From Chryseobacterium sp. 3008163 (GTDB taxonomy: Bacteria > Bacteroidota > Bacteroidia > Flavobacteriales > Weeksellaceae): a stretch of DNA of 64,000 nt. Made by a program: the position numbers and the translations under genes. Every line of letters starts with the position of its first letter. The first letter of the stretch is position 1. Under the pieces are notes generated by a model. The model was not told the DNA's origin. It made no database searches and was given only the letters and a program-made list of their open reading frames with translations. The stretch lies in NCBI RefSeq assembly GCF_003669035.1, contig NZ_CP033070.1, positions 1,488,001-1,552,000 of the forward strand, read 5' to 3'. Of this stretch, positions 37,358 to 47,827 are shown piece after piece.

Positions 37358-39065
37358 TCAAAGTTAAATTCTAATTGTTCAACATTAGTATCATCATCAT
37401 CTTTGAAAAAAGGTATAGCCTTATTATTGTAAGCTGCTTCGATAAAAGACTTTGCAGGTATTGGAAAATGCGAGTATTGACCATGAGGATCTAGTCCATG
37501 CGTTGGTAGCAATAATCTATTTGGCACATATAAGTCCAATTTTGTTCCATCATTTTTATGACTGACAGTTCTCTTATATAGCAATGTACTTCTTAAGCAA
37601 AAATCAATTATTTCATTTACTCTGTCGTCATGATCCTTTATTCTTTGTGATATAATAAAATTTAAAGCTCTCGGCTCAGCAATTGATTCTTCTCCAAGCC
37701 TTTTCCTTAAATATATCATTAATTGATTAAAGAAATTATTAATATATTTAGATAAATCTGCGGAGCAATCTTCAATTTCAGAATCTATATTTCTTAGTTT
37801 ATTCCAAAAGTCTAGACTAGACTGTTTAATAATATCGGACTGAGTTGGATCGGGAATAAATTCAACTTTCTCACCCGCCCTATTTGAAACTTCTTTCTCA
37901 TACATATAAAAAATCGGAGTTAATAGATTTCTTATAACACCAGTAGAAATATCAACAATTGTATCAAAGCCTGAATAATTGGGTAAGTTTGCCTTCGGAA
38001 TTCTTCTAAATGCAAAAGCTCTACCATTTTTTGCTATAAAATCAGCTATCTGAGTTCCTTTAGGTTCTGGAAACTTTTGTAGTGCAATTTCACGAGCTTT
38101 TACTTTGCCTACCTCTAAACTTTCTTTAAAAGATTTATTTATAGGAAAAAAATTATCAACGGTTGTATTTATTCCAGCAATTTTAAGCCTTTTATTAATA
38201 ACATCTTTTGCAAAATTACTAAACTCTGAATCTTTACTATAAAGCTTTTTTGTAAGGTCTATTTTTATAAAATCATGACCTTCCAGAATTACTCCTCCAT
38301 TCGCTGTTAAATGAAATGGCTTGATATCTGCGGTTGCAATTTTAAAACTAAAAAGTTTATTATCCCTATATGAGACCCAAGAGTTAATAATTTCCTTATG
38401 AATTTGACTTAAGTCTTGTACATCATCAAAAATAAAGAAAAATGAGAATCATTAAGCTTAGGAATTGATTTCAATTGCTCCAATATGGGTACTACTGTAT
38501 TATTAAATGAAAATGAATAATCAATAAAACTTTCAAAATCATCGTTATTCAATTTTCTTTGACTTTCAATTGATTCTCTTGTTAAGAACAATTTTACTTT
38601 TTCAAATACTGTTTTGCCTAATTTTAATTCAGTATTTAGAATAAAGGAAATATAATCTGTTATTTCTTTCTCGATTTCGATATCAATTTCAAGACTCTCA
38701 TAAGTACTCAAAAAAGTTTCACATATACTTGATAATATATTTATAGTTAAAAAATGCTCTACTGCAATATATTTCTTTGTATCATCTTTATAAAGTAAAT
38801 ATTCTCTTTTTCCTAATAGTGGGTTTTTGCAAGGTATGTGAATTCCAATAATTTTTTGCTTATCAGTAACTTCATCATTTTTCAATTGAATTGGATATGA
38901 ATAATAGAGTAAAGTAGATGTTTTTCCACTTCCTCTTACTCCAATAAGAATTATATTTCTTGTTGATTCTAAAAATCTGGTATAAGTATTATCTTTTATA
39001 TAAAATTTTAAGAAATCATCAACACTTATATTATTTGGTCGATCAAAAACAAAAGGGTTTTCCAT
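37354..39065 (-). CDS. ORC/CDC6-like AAA ATPase, frame broken
   Basis: Residues 42-50 (GVRGSGKTS) are a clear Walker A. At the A5 run 38438-38442 the frame is lost. One added base gives HFFFIFDDVQDLS, a Walker B with Asp214-Asp215, and then 350 further residues without a stop (IATADIKPFHL sensor-1-like, later a winged-helix-like region). The restored protein is 570 residues, the size of bacterial ORC-CDC6-type ATPases found in conflict-related operons. It begins 11 bases after the HD gene and overlaps the unknown gene by four. A DNA-bound switch or loader role is inferred. Confidence 0.72.
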
Positions 39066-39076
39066 TCAATATTATT

Positions 39077-40090
39077 TTATGAGAGTGATTCAATTATTTT
39101 ATCAATATCGTAGTTCATATCTTTTGCTGTAAATAAACCTTGTAAGTCAAATTCTTCCACAATTTTTTTTTCACCAGGCACGGGATATGTATCTTCAAAA
39201 ATAATCTGGTTTAATTCAAAATCTAGAGGTAAATTATCTTTAGTAAAATTATAAACTACAGAAACTGATTTAAAGACTTTAAGCAATTCGGAATGATATT
39301 TTGTATATATTCGTTCTTCATTTAATTTGTGTATTCTATGAAATGTAAATAACAATAAATCTTTTAATTTAATTTTAGATTCTTCATCCATAGTTAAAGG
39401 GATATCAATATTATAAGTTATTGCTATTCGACCTAATTTTTGATCTATAAATATTTCTGTTATTCTAGCATAATGATGATAGATTTTACTATCCTCTTTA
39501 TATTTTCCTTCATCAATCAAAAAAGAACAAGTTCTTTGTTTACCTTCTGCTAATTCATCTGCAAATCTAAGGATTGAAGCTAACTCTTTTAAGTTTATTT
39601 TATCAGAGCCTAAATTATCATCCTTTAAGTCTCTTAATGTATCTTTACTTCCAGATTTAGTTTTTCCAGCATGAGCACTAGCTCCTGTTGTAATGATTCT
39701 ACGTTCGTTGTGATAGTTGCTCACATTTGCTCTATAAATATTATAAACCTTGGCAATGTTTGTCCTTGATTCGTGCCCTACTCGACCAAAAATATTTCCA
39801 ACATCATGAAACAAGATCATTAATGACAAACAATAAATTTCTGTAACATTAAATTGACGAAATTGTTCTGCACCAATAATCTTATATGCTCGCTCAAAAA
39901 CATCTTGAATATGTCTAGCACTATGATCAGAAAGATTAGGCTCTTGCCCTTTAATTTCATCAAAAAAATTATCGTGAAAAAGAGAACTTCTAATACTTAT
40001 ATAATCAGTATATAATTTACATTCTTTACCATTGATTTCTTCAAAGTATTTAAACATCTCCTTCTCAAAAGTTGTTGTATTCCAGCTCAT
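39077..40090 (-). CDS. HD-domain protein (HD-CE-like), operon partner
   Basis: This 337-residue cytoplasmic protein has an HD metal-binding set: DHSARH (Asp55, His56, His60), FHDVGN (His95-Asp96), GHE (His106), ASAHAG (His140) and RFADELAE (Asp178). HD proteins are phosphohydrolases or nucleases acting on nucleotides or nucleic acid. The FGRVGHE and GASAHAG spacing resembles the HD-CE group linked with prokaryotic immune operons. The final 130 residues are an alpha/beta region of unknown function. Its start overlaps the methyltransferase stop by four bases (ATGA), indicating coupled translation. Confidence 0.78.
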   Translation of the reverse strand: MSWNTTTFEKEMFKYFEEINGKECKLYTDYISIRSSLFHDNFFDEIKGQEPNLSDHSARHIQDVFERAYKIIGAEQFRQFNVTEIYCLSLMILFHDVGNIFGRVGHESRTNIAKVYNIYRANVSNYHNERRIITTGASAHAGKTKSGSKDTLRDLKDDNLGSDKINLKELASILRFADELAEGKQRTCSFLIDEGKYKEDSKIYHHYARITEIFIDQKLGRIAITYNIDIPLTMDEESKIKLKDLLLFTFHRIHKLNEERIYTKYHSELLKVFKSVSVVYNFTKDNLPLDFELNQIIFEDTYPVPGEKKIVEEFDLQGLFTAKDMNYDIDKIIESLS

Positions 40091-41138
40091 ATAGTATACT
40101 GCATTAATTTATCAAAAACTGCTTTTGCTAACAATGGAGGAACAGCGTCACCCACTTGTTGTTGTTGCTGATTTATCGGACCAACAAATTCAAAATTATC
40201 TGGAAAAGACTGAAGTCTTGCCGCTTCTCTTACAGATAAGCCTCTATTTTGGGTAGGGTGTATCAACATATTCTTTCTATAATTACCTATCACTACTGAC
40301 GGAATATTGTTTGATAATCTGCGATAAATTCCTCCATGACATCTAGAATGATCTTTATAGTTCATCATCAGTTTATCGGGAATATTCTTCCAATTACCTC
40401 CTTGAGGAACATGGCTATACCTATCTATTACCAAATCTGAATTTTTAGAAACATAATTATTTTTAACTTCTTTCAGACCTCCCCTCATTAATCTAGCATA
40501 ATCCGATGAAGGCTTTCCCGAATAGCTTAATTTATCAGATACTTGCCCATTTTGCAAAATAGGTAAATCAGATAATGCGTCTCCAACCGTAACTGCATTT
40601 ACTGCCATAGCTAAAGGAAAATCGAAGGCTATACCATGTAATGAACCTACTATAAATATTCTCTCTCTCTTCTGAGGTACACCAAAATCAGAAGAGTTTA
40701 AAATTTTGTAGTTTACAGTATATCCTATCTCGTTCAAATCTCTAAATATTTCATTTAAAAAAAACCTTTTTCAAGATTTAAGAGACCTCTTACATTTTCA
40801 ATAACAATCCAATCTGGTTTGATCAATTTTGTGCATCTAACGAACTCTTTGAAAAGCCAGTTTTTAGGATTGTCCTTCGACTTATTTTTTTGATTCGAAT
40901 TTGAGTATCCTTGGCATGGCGGACCACCGAAAAGGACTACCTGATCATTATGTCTGTCGAATACAAAGTCTTTTATATTTGATATATCGTCGACAACTAC
41001 AGTTGTATTAGGATGATTTTTTGCATATGTTTGTGCAGCGTAACGATCTTTCTCTACTGCAATCTTAACATCGATTCCCGCTAATTTTGCTCCTGAAGAC
41101 ATTCCTCCTGGTCCAGAAAAAACCTCTATTCCTATCAT
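40087..41138 (-). CDS. C5-cytosine DNA methyltransferase, frame broken
   Basis: All key m5C methyltransferase motifs are present: I (EVFSGPGGMSSG), IV with catalytic Cys75 in GGPPCQG, VI (IENVRG, Glu114), VIII (QKRERIFIVG), IX (SVREAARLQSFPD) and X (QQVGDAVPP). The frame breaks after LEKGFF at the A8 run 40757-40764. One added base gives FFLNEIFRDLNEIGY and a full 350-residue enzyme. It leads a four-gene operon with no classical restriction endonuclease gene. Methylation would mark self DNA for the HD/ORC module, by analogy to restriction-modification. The recognition sequence cannot be predicted. Confidence 0.85.
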
Positions 41139-41347
41139 GTTTATATAAGTAGTTTAAACTTGCTAATGTATTAAATAATATCCGATATATTACAAGTAAT
41201 GAGCTACACATAATTGTCTAGAATTTTTTTTAAACAACTTTATATTTTAATCACATTTGCAATTGAATCCATACCTTTGAAATTAAATATTAAGCCTATG
41301 TCAATCTAAATTTAATAGGCAGATTATTAGATAAAAACTAATTCCAT

Positions 41348-42564
41348 ATGATAGAACCACATCTTATTGAAAGTGTATTATCCGCTCTTTTTGATTCATT
41401 ACAAAAAAAATAATTGTTAGTCCTGCTGACAGAGCAAAATTTGACTTTATTATAGACGAAGATGGAAAAAAGATTGCAGTTGAGGTTAAAAGACAAAATG
41501 TTACAGCGAGAATTTTAAAACATATAGAATCTGCTTTAAAAGAATTCGATGATTTAGATGAATTTTATCTTATCACACCTGACGAGCCAAATAAAGCTAC
41601 TTCTGCTCTAGCAAAGGATATTTTCTCACGATCCACGGTCAGAATCCATTGGATGAGTATAAATCAATTTATACAAATTCAAAAATTAGGCATTGACTTA
41701 TCAAAAGATTTTAAATCAACCCTATTAGATCTGCAAATTGCTGCAGTAACATCAAAATTTGAAACATATGGGAAAGATTTTATTGGTAATGATCTTGCAG
41801 CTGAACACTTAAAAAAGAATTTTGAAAATGTAAAAGATGGTACAATTGATAAAACAAGTATTCTATACGGTTTTAGAAGACAATTCCCTTATTCTACAAT
41901 TAAAGAATTAGAAGAAAATGAGTCGAAATTAGATCAAATCCTTAGCTTTGGAAAAAAATACGATGATGCGATAATAGTACTAACGGACATTAAAAGTTTT
42001 TCGAGCTTAGTTTCCGTTTCTGATCCTGATGACCTCAATGACTTAATGAGTAAGTATTATATGAATGCTAGAGATCTAGTATTTAAATATGGAGGAATAT
42101 TAGATAAATTCATTGGAGATGCTGTATTAGCAATCTTTAACTACCCTTTTAAAGATCCAAACTCTTTTTCAAAAGCAACAAAATTTTGTGCAGAATTAAT
42201 TCTAATGGGAAATAATATTTTAAATGAATTTCAAAGAAAATTAGATCAAAAAATTGAAACTGGCACTCGTGTAGGAATTGCAACTGGAACAATATATCCA
42301 CTTAACATTAGCACAGAAGAATATGAGGTCACATTCATTGGTGACAAAATAAATTTAGCTGCCAGATTAGAAAAAAATTGTGAAGTAAACGGAATTTTGT
42401 TGAGCAATAAATTTTATCATAAACTAGCTGATAGTGACTCAGATTTGATCAATAAAATTCAGTTTGAAGAGATAGTAATTGATCCTAAAGATGCCAAAGG
42501 ACAGACAGATCCTATATCAGCTTGGAAAATTGAAAATACGACAGTAGTAAAAATAGTCGAATAG
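41348..42564 (+). CDS. PD-(D/E)XK nuclease-like domain fused to class III nucleotide cyclase, frame broken
   Basis: From ATG 41348, the frame stops after SLQKK at the A8 run 41403-41410. One added A gives KKIIVSPADRAKFDFIIDED and an open frame of 405 residues. The N-terminal domain shows Asp33...Glu46-x-Lys48 (AVEVKR), the PD-(D/E)XK pattern. The C-terminal domain is a class III cyclase: metal Asp214 in TDIKSFS, Asp258 in GDAVLAIF, and Asn336/Arg340 in GDKINLAARLE. A product such as cAMP, cCMP or cUMP cannot be told from motifs. Pycsar immune systems use cyclases of this class, but fusion to a nuclease-like domain is not their usual form. It is divergent from the methyltransferase gene. Confidence 0.75.
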
Positions 42565-42706
42565 AAAAGTAAAACTTTTAAATATTACTGAATTAGCATC
42601 TTTAAGATATTAATACAAAGGTTTCAAATTTCAAATGGGTAATAGATTAGAAAATAAATGAGGCAAAGAATAAATAGTATTTACAAACTTTTTAGAATTT
42701 GAACAG

Positions 42707-43342
42707 ATGACAACTTTTGACCAGAATGAAAATTTAAAAAAAATATCGGAATTACTAAAGCCTGAAATTTTTAAATCAAACTTGATGTTGATTTCAGTTT
42801 TTATAGCATATTTCGAAAACACATGTGATTATATTATAGATCAGCCTAAGACTTTTTTTTCAGATCACTATGATAGCGAAAAAGGATTTGTACCAACTTC
42901 AGAATACAAAACAAATGTTTTAGATTTAGATCCCAAGAACCCAATAAATGCAAGTTTATTATGGTTTAAAAATCTAAACGGCATTTCCGCTGACGATATT
43001 TTACAATTCGGTATCTTAAGAAGATATAGGAATAAATTGACGCATGAACTACCCAAAATTCTTCTAGATGAAGGATTAGATCAAAATGATTTCAGCCAAA
43101 AACTTAGTGGACTTTTTTCCTTGAGAATCAAGATCGAGAGATATTGGTTTTTTAATTTTGAATTAGATTTTATGGATATTGAAAAAGCTTCCGAGCTTAC
43201 CGATAATAATATAACTACTGGAGGAGAAATGATTTACAGGCTATTCATGGATTTGCTTTCCGAAGATCAAGAAAAGGCAAATTTTTATAGCGAAGAAATA
43301 AAAAAGAAGCTTCAAGAAAATAAGACTCAAGAACAATCCTGA
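42707..43342 (+). CDS. HEPN-like protein, candidate RNase effector
   Basis: A 211-residue, mostly helical protein. RNKLTH at residues 108-113 fits the RNxxxH hallmark of HEPN ribonucleases, with a long helix on each side (DILQFGILRRY before, HELPKILLDEG after). It lies 142 bases after the cyclase fusion gene on the same strand and ends at an inverted repeat. A toxin-like RNase activated through the cyclase product is a reasonable hypothesis. Alternatively it could be a non-catalytic helical adaptor such as AbiV- or MAE_28990-like proteins. No database family is assigned with certainty. Confidence 0.5.
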   Translation: MTTFDQNENLKKISELLKPEIFKSNLMLISVFIAYFENTCDYIIDQPKTFFSDHYDSEKGFVPTSEYKTNVLDLDPKNPINASLLWFKNLNGISADDILQFGILRRYRNKLTHELPKILLDEGLDQNDFSQKLSGLFSLRIKIERYWFFNFELDFMDIEKASELTDNNITTGGEMIYRLFMDLLSEDQEKANFYSEEIKKKLQENKTQEQS

Positions 43343-43770
43343 GTTATCACTACATCACTAATTGAAATAGTATTGCAATAATCAAATAAATTTCAATAAA
43401 CGATTTAAGAATAATAACGTCATAACAAAATTAATTGCTATGACGTTTCAAATTCAATAATGATTCACTTGACTAGATGTGCCTAAAAATCTCAATTCTA
43501 TAAAACCTGATAAGATGTATCAGTTATAAAAGAACATCAAAATTTGCTTTATTAATAAACCTCTCTCGCATTATCTGATTAAAGTCCTACTTTCAATCTA
43601 GAAGCATCATAATTTTCAATATACGATCGATTGCCAGCTCACTTGTTTCTTTACTTGCATCTACTTAACAGTTTTATATGTTAGACAAGAGGCTATCAAC
43701 TTGCATTCCTTATGCTTTTACTTCTATAGTTATTATACTTAAGTTTTATATACTTAATCTAGGTATTATA
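43343..43770. other. non-coding AT-rich gap with one hairpin
   Basis: After the HEPN-like gene an inverted repeat AACGTCATA (43416) / TATGACGTT (43439) with a 14-base loop may be a terminator. The rest, up to the convergent initiator-like gene, is AT-rich without an ORF or a recognisable RNA gene. Confidence 0.55.
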
Positions 43771-44862
43771 TTACTCTTTATACTTACCGATAGTTAGTGC
43801 ATCTATCTTTTCATCTAATTTAGCACGAAATTCTTCTTTGAAGCTATACCTGAAATTTCGCTCATAATCATTATAAAAATTTCTGTACTTCCTCTTTAGA
43901 TATGATTGTTTGCTTTTTTCATAAGAGGTACTAGATTATTAAAAAAAACGTCTGGAGTGATATTTTTTATAGCTTGGAATTTTAACAAATTATCCATTGG
44001 TGTTGACTCCTCTCCAACAATTAAATCCACAACCTCTGGAGATATAACATCAATAAAATTTACTTGTTGATATAAGCTTCCTAGAGAACGAAGTAAATAA
44101 TTCCAATTATCTCTGATCTTAAATAAATGATTAATCTTTCCATCAAAAATACTGTTATAGAAACCACTTACCTTTTCTACTTTAAGCTCAAAGCGTAAAA
44201 AATAGTTTTTCTTAGTTACCCTCTCAACAAGTTTTTTCTTATTTTTTGATTTGATGAAGAGTTCATCATTAACTCTCATTTTTTCTATCTTGTCATAAAA
44301 TGAAACTGAGAAATTAGTCCCAATAAAGCTTACTCCATCCTTCCCATAAATATTTTTATCTGATAATCCACTGAAACTATTAAAACAACTCAAAATACCC
44401 CTCATTTTGATGGGTAATCTTAAAGTAAGTCCTAATTCAACTTTCGTCACTCTAGCTTTCCACAATAATTTACTATCTACCTGAAATTCATCACCGTAAC
44501 GGTTAATCATTTTCTCAAAGATTTATATCCCAAGTCTCCGATTCTTCCAACATCATACCAATCTTTTCTTACATTTCTATGGATGATCAATTTATTCTTT
44601 ACGTCATAATCTACATTCGGCAATTTTTTGATTTTTTATAAAGTACATATTGGATGTATAAATATTTACTATACTTACTCTCCAATTTGTTCTTTCGATC
44701 ATCCGCTTCGTCATCAGTAGGATCTTCATCCTGAATATAATTATTTCGATATGTATAAATAATAGTTCCTTCTTTATTGGGTTTATTCTTGAAGAATTTT
44801 CTATTTAAAATCTCTTCACTTAAGTCTGCGTTATCAACGACAAATTTTATTCTATCAATCAT
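43771..44862 (-). CDS. replication-initiator-like protein (phage/plasmid II/X type), several frame breaks
   Basis: Three separate pieces join into a 364-residue protein when one base is added at each of three homopolymers: a T6 run at 44624-44629 or 44632-44637, A3 at 44517-44519, and T6 at 43914-43919. The joined sequence runs MIDRIKFVV... IKKLPNVDYDV... KSFEKMINRYGDEF... and ends KEEFRAKLDEKIDAL. LRFELKVEK and the K-rich motif FIKSKNKKKLVERV resemble replication proteins of the phage gene II/X family seen in Bacteroidetes islands and cryptic plasmids. Nicking Tyr residues cannot be pinpointed. It lies 3 bases after the HTH gene. Three breaks in 1.1 kb leave room for real decay. Confidence 0.5.
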
Positions 44863-44865
44863 TTT

Positions 44866-45122
44866 TTATTTACATAAGAATTTTTCAACATCAATTTTTC
44901 TAACAAATACTTTTGAATTACGACCTTTCTGAATTACAGTTAATCCCATTTCTCGGTATCGGTAAAAGGTTTTCTCACTAAATCCGAAATAATCACAGGC
45001 TTCTTTGACGGTCAATAATTCTTTAAAATTACACTTTTCATTGATTAGTTTTTTAAGTTCTTTAATTTCTCTTCTTAGTTTTCTGTTTCTTTGATAATGT
45101 ATAATACTAATTTCTTGTTCAT
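44866..45122 (-). CDS. HTH (excisionase-like) DNA-binding protein, start region broken
   Basis: The frame carries LLTVKEACDYFGFSEKTFYRYREMGL, a MerR/excisionase-type helix-turn-helix followed by a wing (NSKVFVRKIDVEKFL). Upstream it reads EISIIHYQRNRKLRREIKEL, a basic coiled helix, but no start codon is in frame. One added base at TT 45115-45116 connects ATG 45122 as MNKEISIIHYQ, 85 residues in total. Genes of this kind sit directly before the replication or mobilisation gene of many Bacteroidetes islands and regulate excision or copy number. Confidence 0.6.
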
Positions 45123-45255
45123 TGCTTTAATTTATTTGTTTAACAATATTTATTTTAATTAACTATAGTGACATTAAAAGTGTTGACTATTACATGGAGT
45201 AATATGATACCTAAAATGGAAAGCATTGATTTTCAGCTTTAAAAATTTCAAACAA

Positions 45256-45281
45256 AAAAAGCGATCAGAAGATCGCTTTGT
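45256..45281 (-). terminator. Rho-independent terminator of the OLD-like gene
   Basis: GCGATC pairs with GATCGC around a 4-base loop, followed by seven T on the minus strand. It lies about 25 bases after the OLD-like stop codon. Confidence 0.8.
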
Positions 45282-45303
45282 CATACTATACCTAAATCAG
45301 GTA

Positions 45304-47165
45304 TTACTTGTTTTTTATAAATTTATAAATCTCAATTGTTAGTTCTTCAATGTGTGGATTACTTTTTAATACTTCCCAAGAAAACTCTTCTTTAGCAAAA
45401 GCTTCTGCTAATGCTCTTTTATTTTCCAAAGTTCCGAAACTACCATCATTATTATTTTTGTATTCTGATTTATTCAAAATGTACTTATGATCAATTTCTC
45501 CCAAATCGTTTCTTAAGGCATTTAAAAAATCTCCAATATAACGATCATTAAATGTTTGACTATCGATCTTATTTAATGACATTCGAATTTTCTCTGTGAT
45601 TTCAGGTTTTTTAGTAGTTAGCAAAGTTTTATGACATAATCCTAATAATAATTTTTCCCAAACAACATTAGTTAATAAATTTTCAACCTCTCGGTGTGAT
45701 CTAATAATTTTGGGAATAAAATTTTTAGATCTTGCAGCTTCTATTTTTGAAAGTCTTATACCTTTTGCAGAATCAGCAACACTATTATCGCTATCTGCTA
45801 ATAAAAAATTCTATTTGATAAAGACATAGCTTTAATATCATTTAAAATTTCATCTTCTGCATTCTCTTCAATGCCATCATCAAAAGATAATGATCCAAAT
45901 TGCTACCTGCATATTCAAAAAAGCAAAGTCAATATCCTCTTTTGGATAATTCTCACCTATAAAAAAACAATATGATTTTAAAAATGCACGGATGTATAGC
46001 CTATCTGAAATACCTTCTACCCAAATACTACAATTAGCCATAAATACAGAAGAATTGTTTACTCCTATACTCTTTAAAACTTCATTATCCCCAGCATTTA
46101 CATTTTTTATTATAAGTTTTTTTTCACCTTCTTCATCTAAATCAGCATAAAATGAATAAATAGAAATATTCTCTTCTTCTAAAGTTAGATCCAAAAAATG
46201 ATTTGAATGAGTTGAAATAAAATAAGTGATATTTTTATCTATTAGATACTGATTAGATGTTATTTGCTCTAAGAACAACCTTTGCATACCAGGATGAAGG
46301 TTAATCTCAGGTTCGTCAATAAATATGTGACTATCATTATCAGCCATAAAAATCTTATACATGAGAAGAATTAATGCTTGAACACCGTCTCCTAAATGAT
46401 ACAAATTGCGTGAATGTTTTTCTCCTTCAATGTGTATGCTAATAATTTCACTTGTATTATCACCTTTTTTATTTGCTCCTTTATTAAACTCTGCAATGAT
46501 TTCAATGGCTTTTCCGTCAAAAAAATATTGACTTATAAATTTTTCAAAAGTCTCAAATCGGCTTCTTTTTTCTTTCTTCGAATTTCTTGCATCTAAGATT
46601 TCATTATAAAGATGAACCCCAGTAAATATATCTATGTCCTCGTATAACTCATAATTCTTTCTTACTGTATCTACAAAAATATCATCCTCTATCTTATTGT
46701 ATATATATTCTGAAATATTTCCCGAAGAATCAGTTTTCTGATCAATTTGTTTATACAAAGAATGAGCGGTTCTTAAAGTAGGTAAATAAATAAATTTAGG
46801 ACTTTTAAACTCCTTTGCGATTGTATGACCTTGGAATTCATCTAGGTGACCACTTGTAGCAATAGCATTAAAATCACGTTGAATACTCATCGTCTTTTTA
46901 ATGGTCTATGAGGACTAGGTCTATATTCTTTAGCAAACTCTATTATCCTCTTATTCGCATAATCAAAAGTTCGCTCATCTAAAACTAATAGAGAATCTAA
47001 GACCATTAAGCTTCTCATGAATTTGCTTTTACCACTATTATTAGTACCTATAAAAATATTAATTTTATTAATGTTTGGTAAATACTCCAAAGATTTTATA
47101 ATACCTTCTTCTTCGAGATAGTACTCATCATATTTATCTAATATTAACGAATGTTTAAATTTCAT
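45304..47165 (-). CDS. OLD-like ATPase-TOPRIM nuclease, four frame breaks
   Basis: The N-terminal ABC-type ATPase has Walker A GTNNSGKS (40-47). A signature-like region GDGVQALILLMYK and Walker B HIFIDEPEINLHPG then follow, with the H-loop in FISTHSNHF. The C-terminal TOPRIM part has WVEGISDRLYI, FAFFEYAGSN and LLADSDN. The frame breaks at 46895-46899, 45917-45922, 45895-45896 and 45813-45818. Adding one base at each gives 621 residues exactly in frame. OLD-family proteins, alone or with partners as in Gabija, PARIS and retron systems, are anti-phage nucleases. No UvrD-like partner is adjacent. Four breaks make this the worst-affected gene. Confidence 0.7.
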
Positions 47166-47195
47166 GACAATTGATTATTATTTTTATCAACCAAT

Positions 47196-47825
47196 TTACT
47201 TATAATATTTAATTTTCTCAACCCTCATAAAACCTTCCAAATCTCTAAAAGTAATTTTATCTAAATATTCAATATAATTTTCAATTAATCCCGCCCCTCC
47301 AAAAGCTTCTTTATATTTTTTTAATTTTGGATCAATCTTTTTTCCGTCAACATCGGAATAATATTCGTTTACTCTTTCTAGCTTATCCGTTTTACTATTT
47401 AATAAATATTCAACTTTATAACGGATAATATCACTGTCCTCACCGTAGAAAGTGCTTACAGATTTTTCAGCGCCAATCAATCTTCCGTTTTCATTGAAAT
47501 AATATTCGTAAAAATAAAATGAATCACCACTTTGGCTAATTGGCTCTTTTCTGATAAAAACTATTTTACTATTAATTTTTAAAAATGAATAAACATCAGA
47601 TACTTCAAAGTTAAATTCTGTAAGAATATCATTTGATTTTATGCGAAATATTTTTCCATTTTCGCTTTTCCTTGCATAAGTTTCTACCTTTGTAGAATCT
47701 TTTTTGTAAGTATAATCCACAAATTTTTGTAATTCTTTAACTTCATCTTTGTAACCAGCAGTTTTATTCTGTGAACATGCAAAACTGAAAATTGAAATCA
47801 AGATAAGGAATAATATTCTTCTCAT
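47196..47825 (-). CDS. lipoprotein of unknown function
   Basis: The ATG at 47825 gives the lipoprotein signal RRILFLILISIFSFACSQN with the lipobox Cys at residue 17. The mature part is about 190 residues with repeated YYFNENGRLIG / VNEYYSDVDGK-type strands, like MORN- or toxin_15-like antitoxin-repeat proteins. I cannot name a family. Its start overlaps the end of the TM2 gene (TGATTATG), so the two are coupled. It is probably an island cargo membrane protein, and whether it belongs to a defence module is unknown. Confidence 0.6.
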   Translation of the reverse strand: MRRILFLILISIFSFACSQNKTAGYKDEVKELQKFVDYTYKKDSTKVETYARKSENGKIFRIKSNDILTEFNFEVSDVYSFLKINSKIVFIRKEPISQSGDSFYFYEYYFNENGRLIGAEKSVSTFYGEDSDIIRYKVEYLLNSKTDKLERVNEYYSDVDGKKIDPKLKKYKEAFGGAGLIENYIEYLDKITFRDLEGFMRVEKIKYYK

Positions 47826-47827
47826 AA

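Noticed and set aside
38409..39065. Programmed frameshifting in the ORC-like ATPase
   Set aside because: No slippery heptamer with a downstream pseudoknot is evident, and the required shift matches a missing base in a run as in the other broken genes.
40757..40764. Phase-variable A8 tract switching the methyltransferase
   Set aside because: The tract length would suit phase variation, but the same one-base loss occurs in short runs (A3, A4, CC) and in a housekeeping gene, so a common technical cause is simpler.
41348..43342. Calling the cyclase and its neighbour a standard Pycsar system
   Set aside because: The product cannot be told from motifs, the partner is not a TM or TIR effector, and the N-terminal nuclease-like fusion is not typical. 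It is kept as a candidate system without that name.
45895..47165. Two separate genes, a small ATPase and a larger OLD-like protein
   Set aside because: The Walker A is in the first piece and the Walker B in the second. The join needs one base in an A5 run, so a single gene is the better reading.
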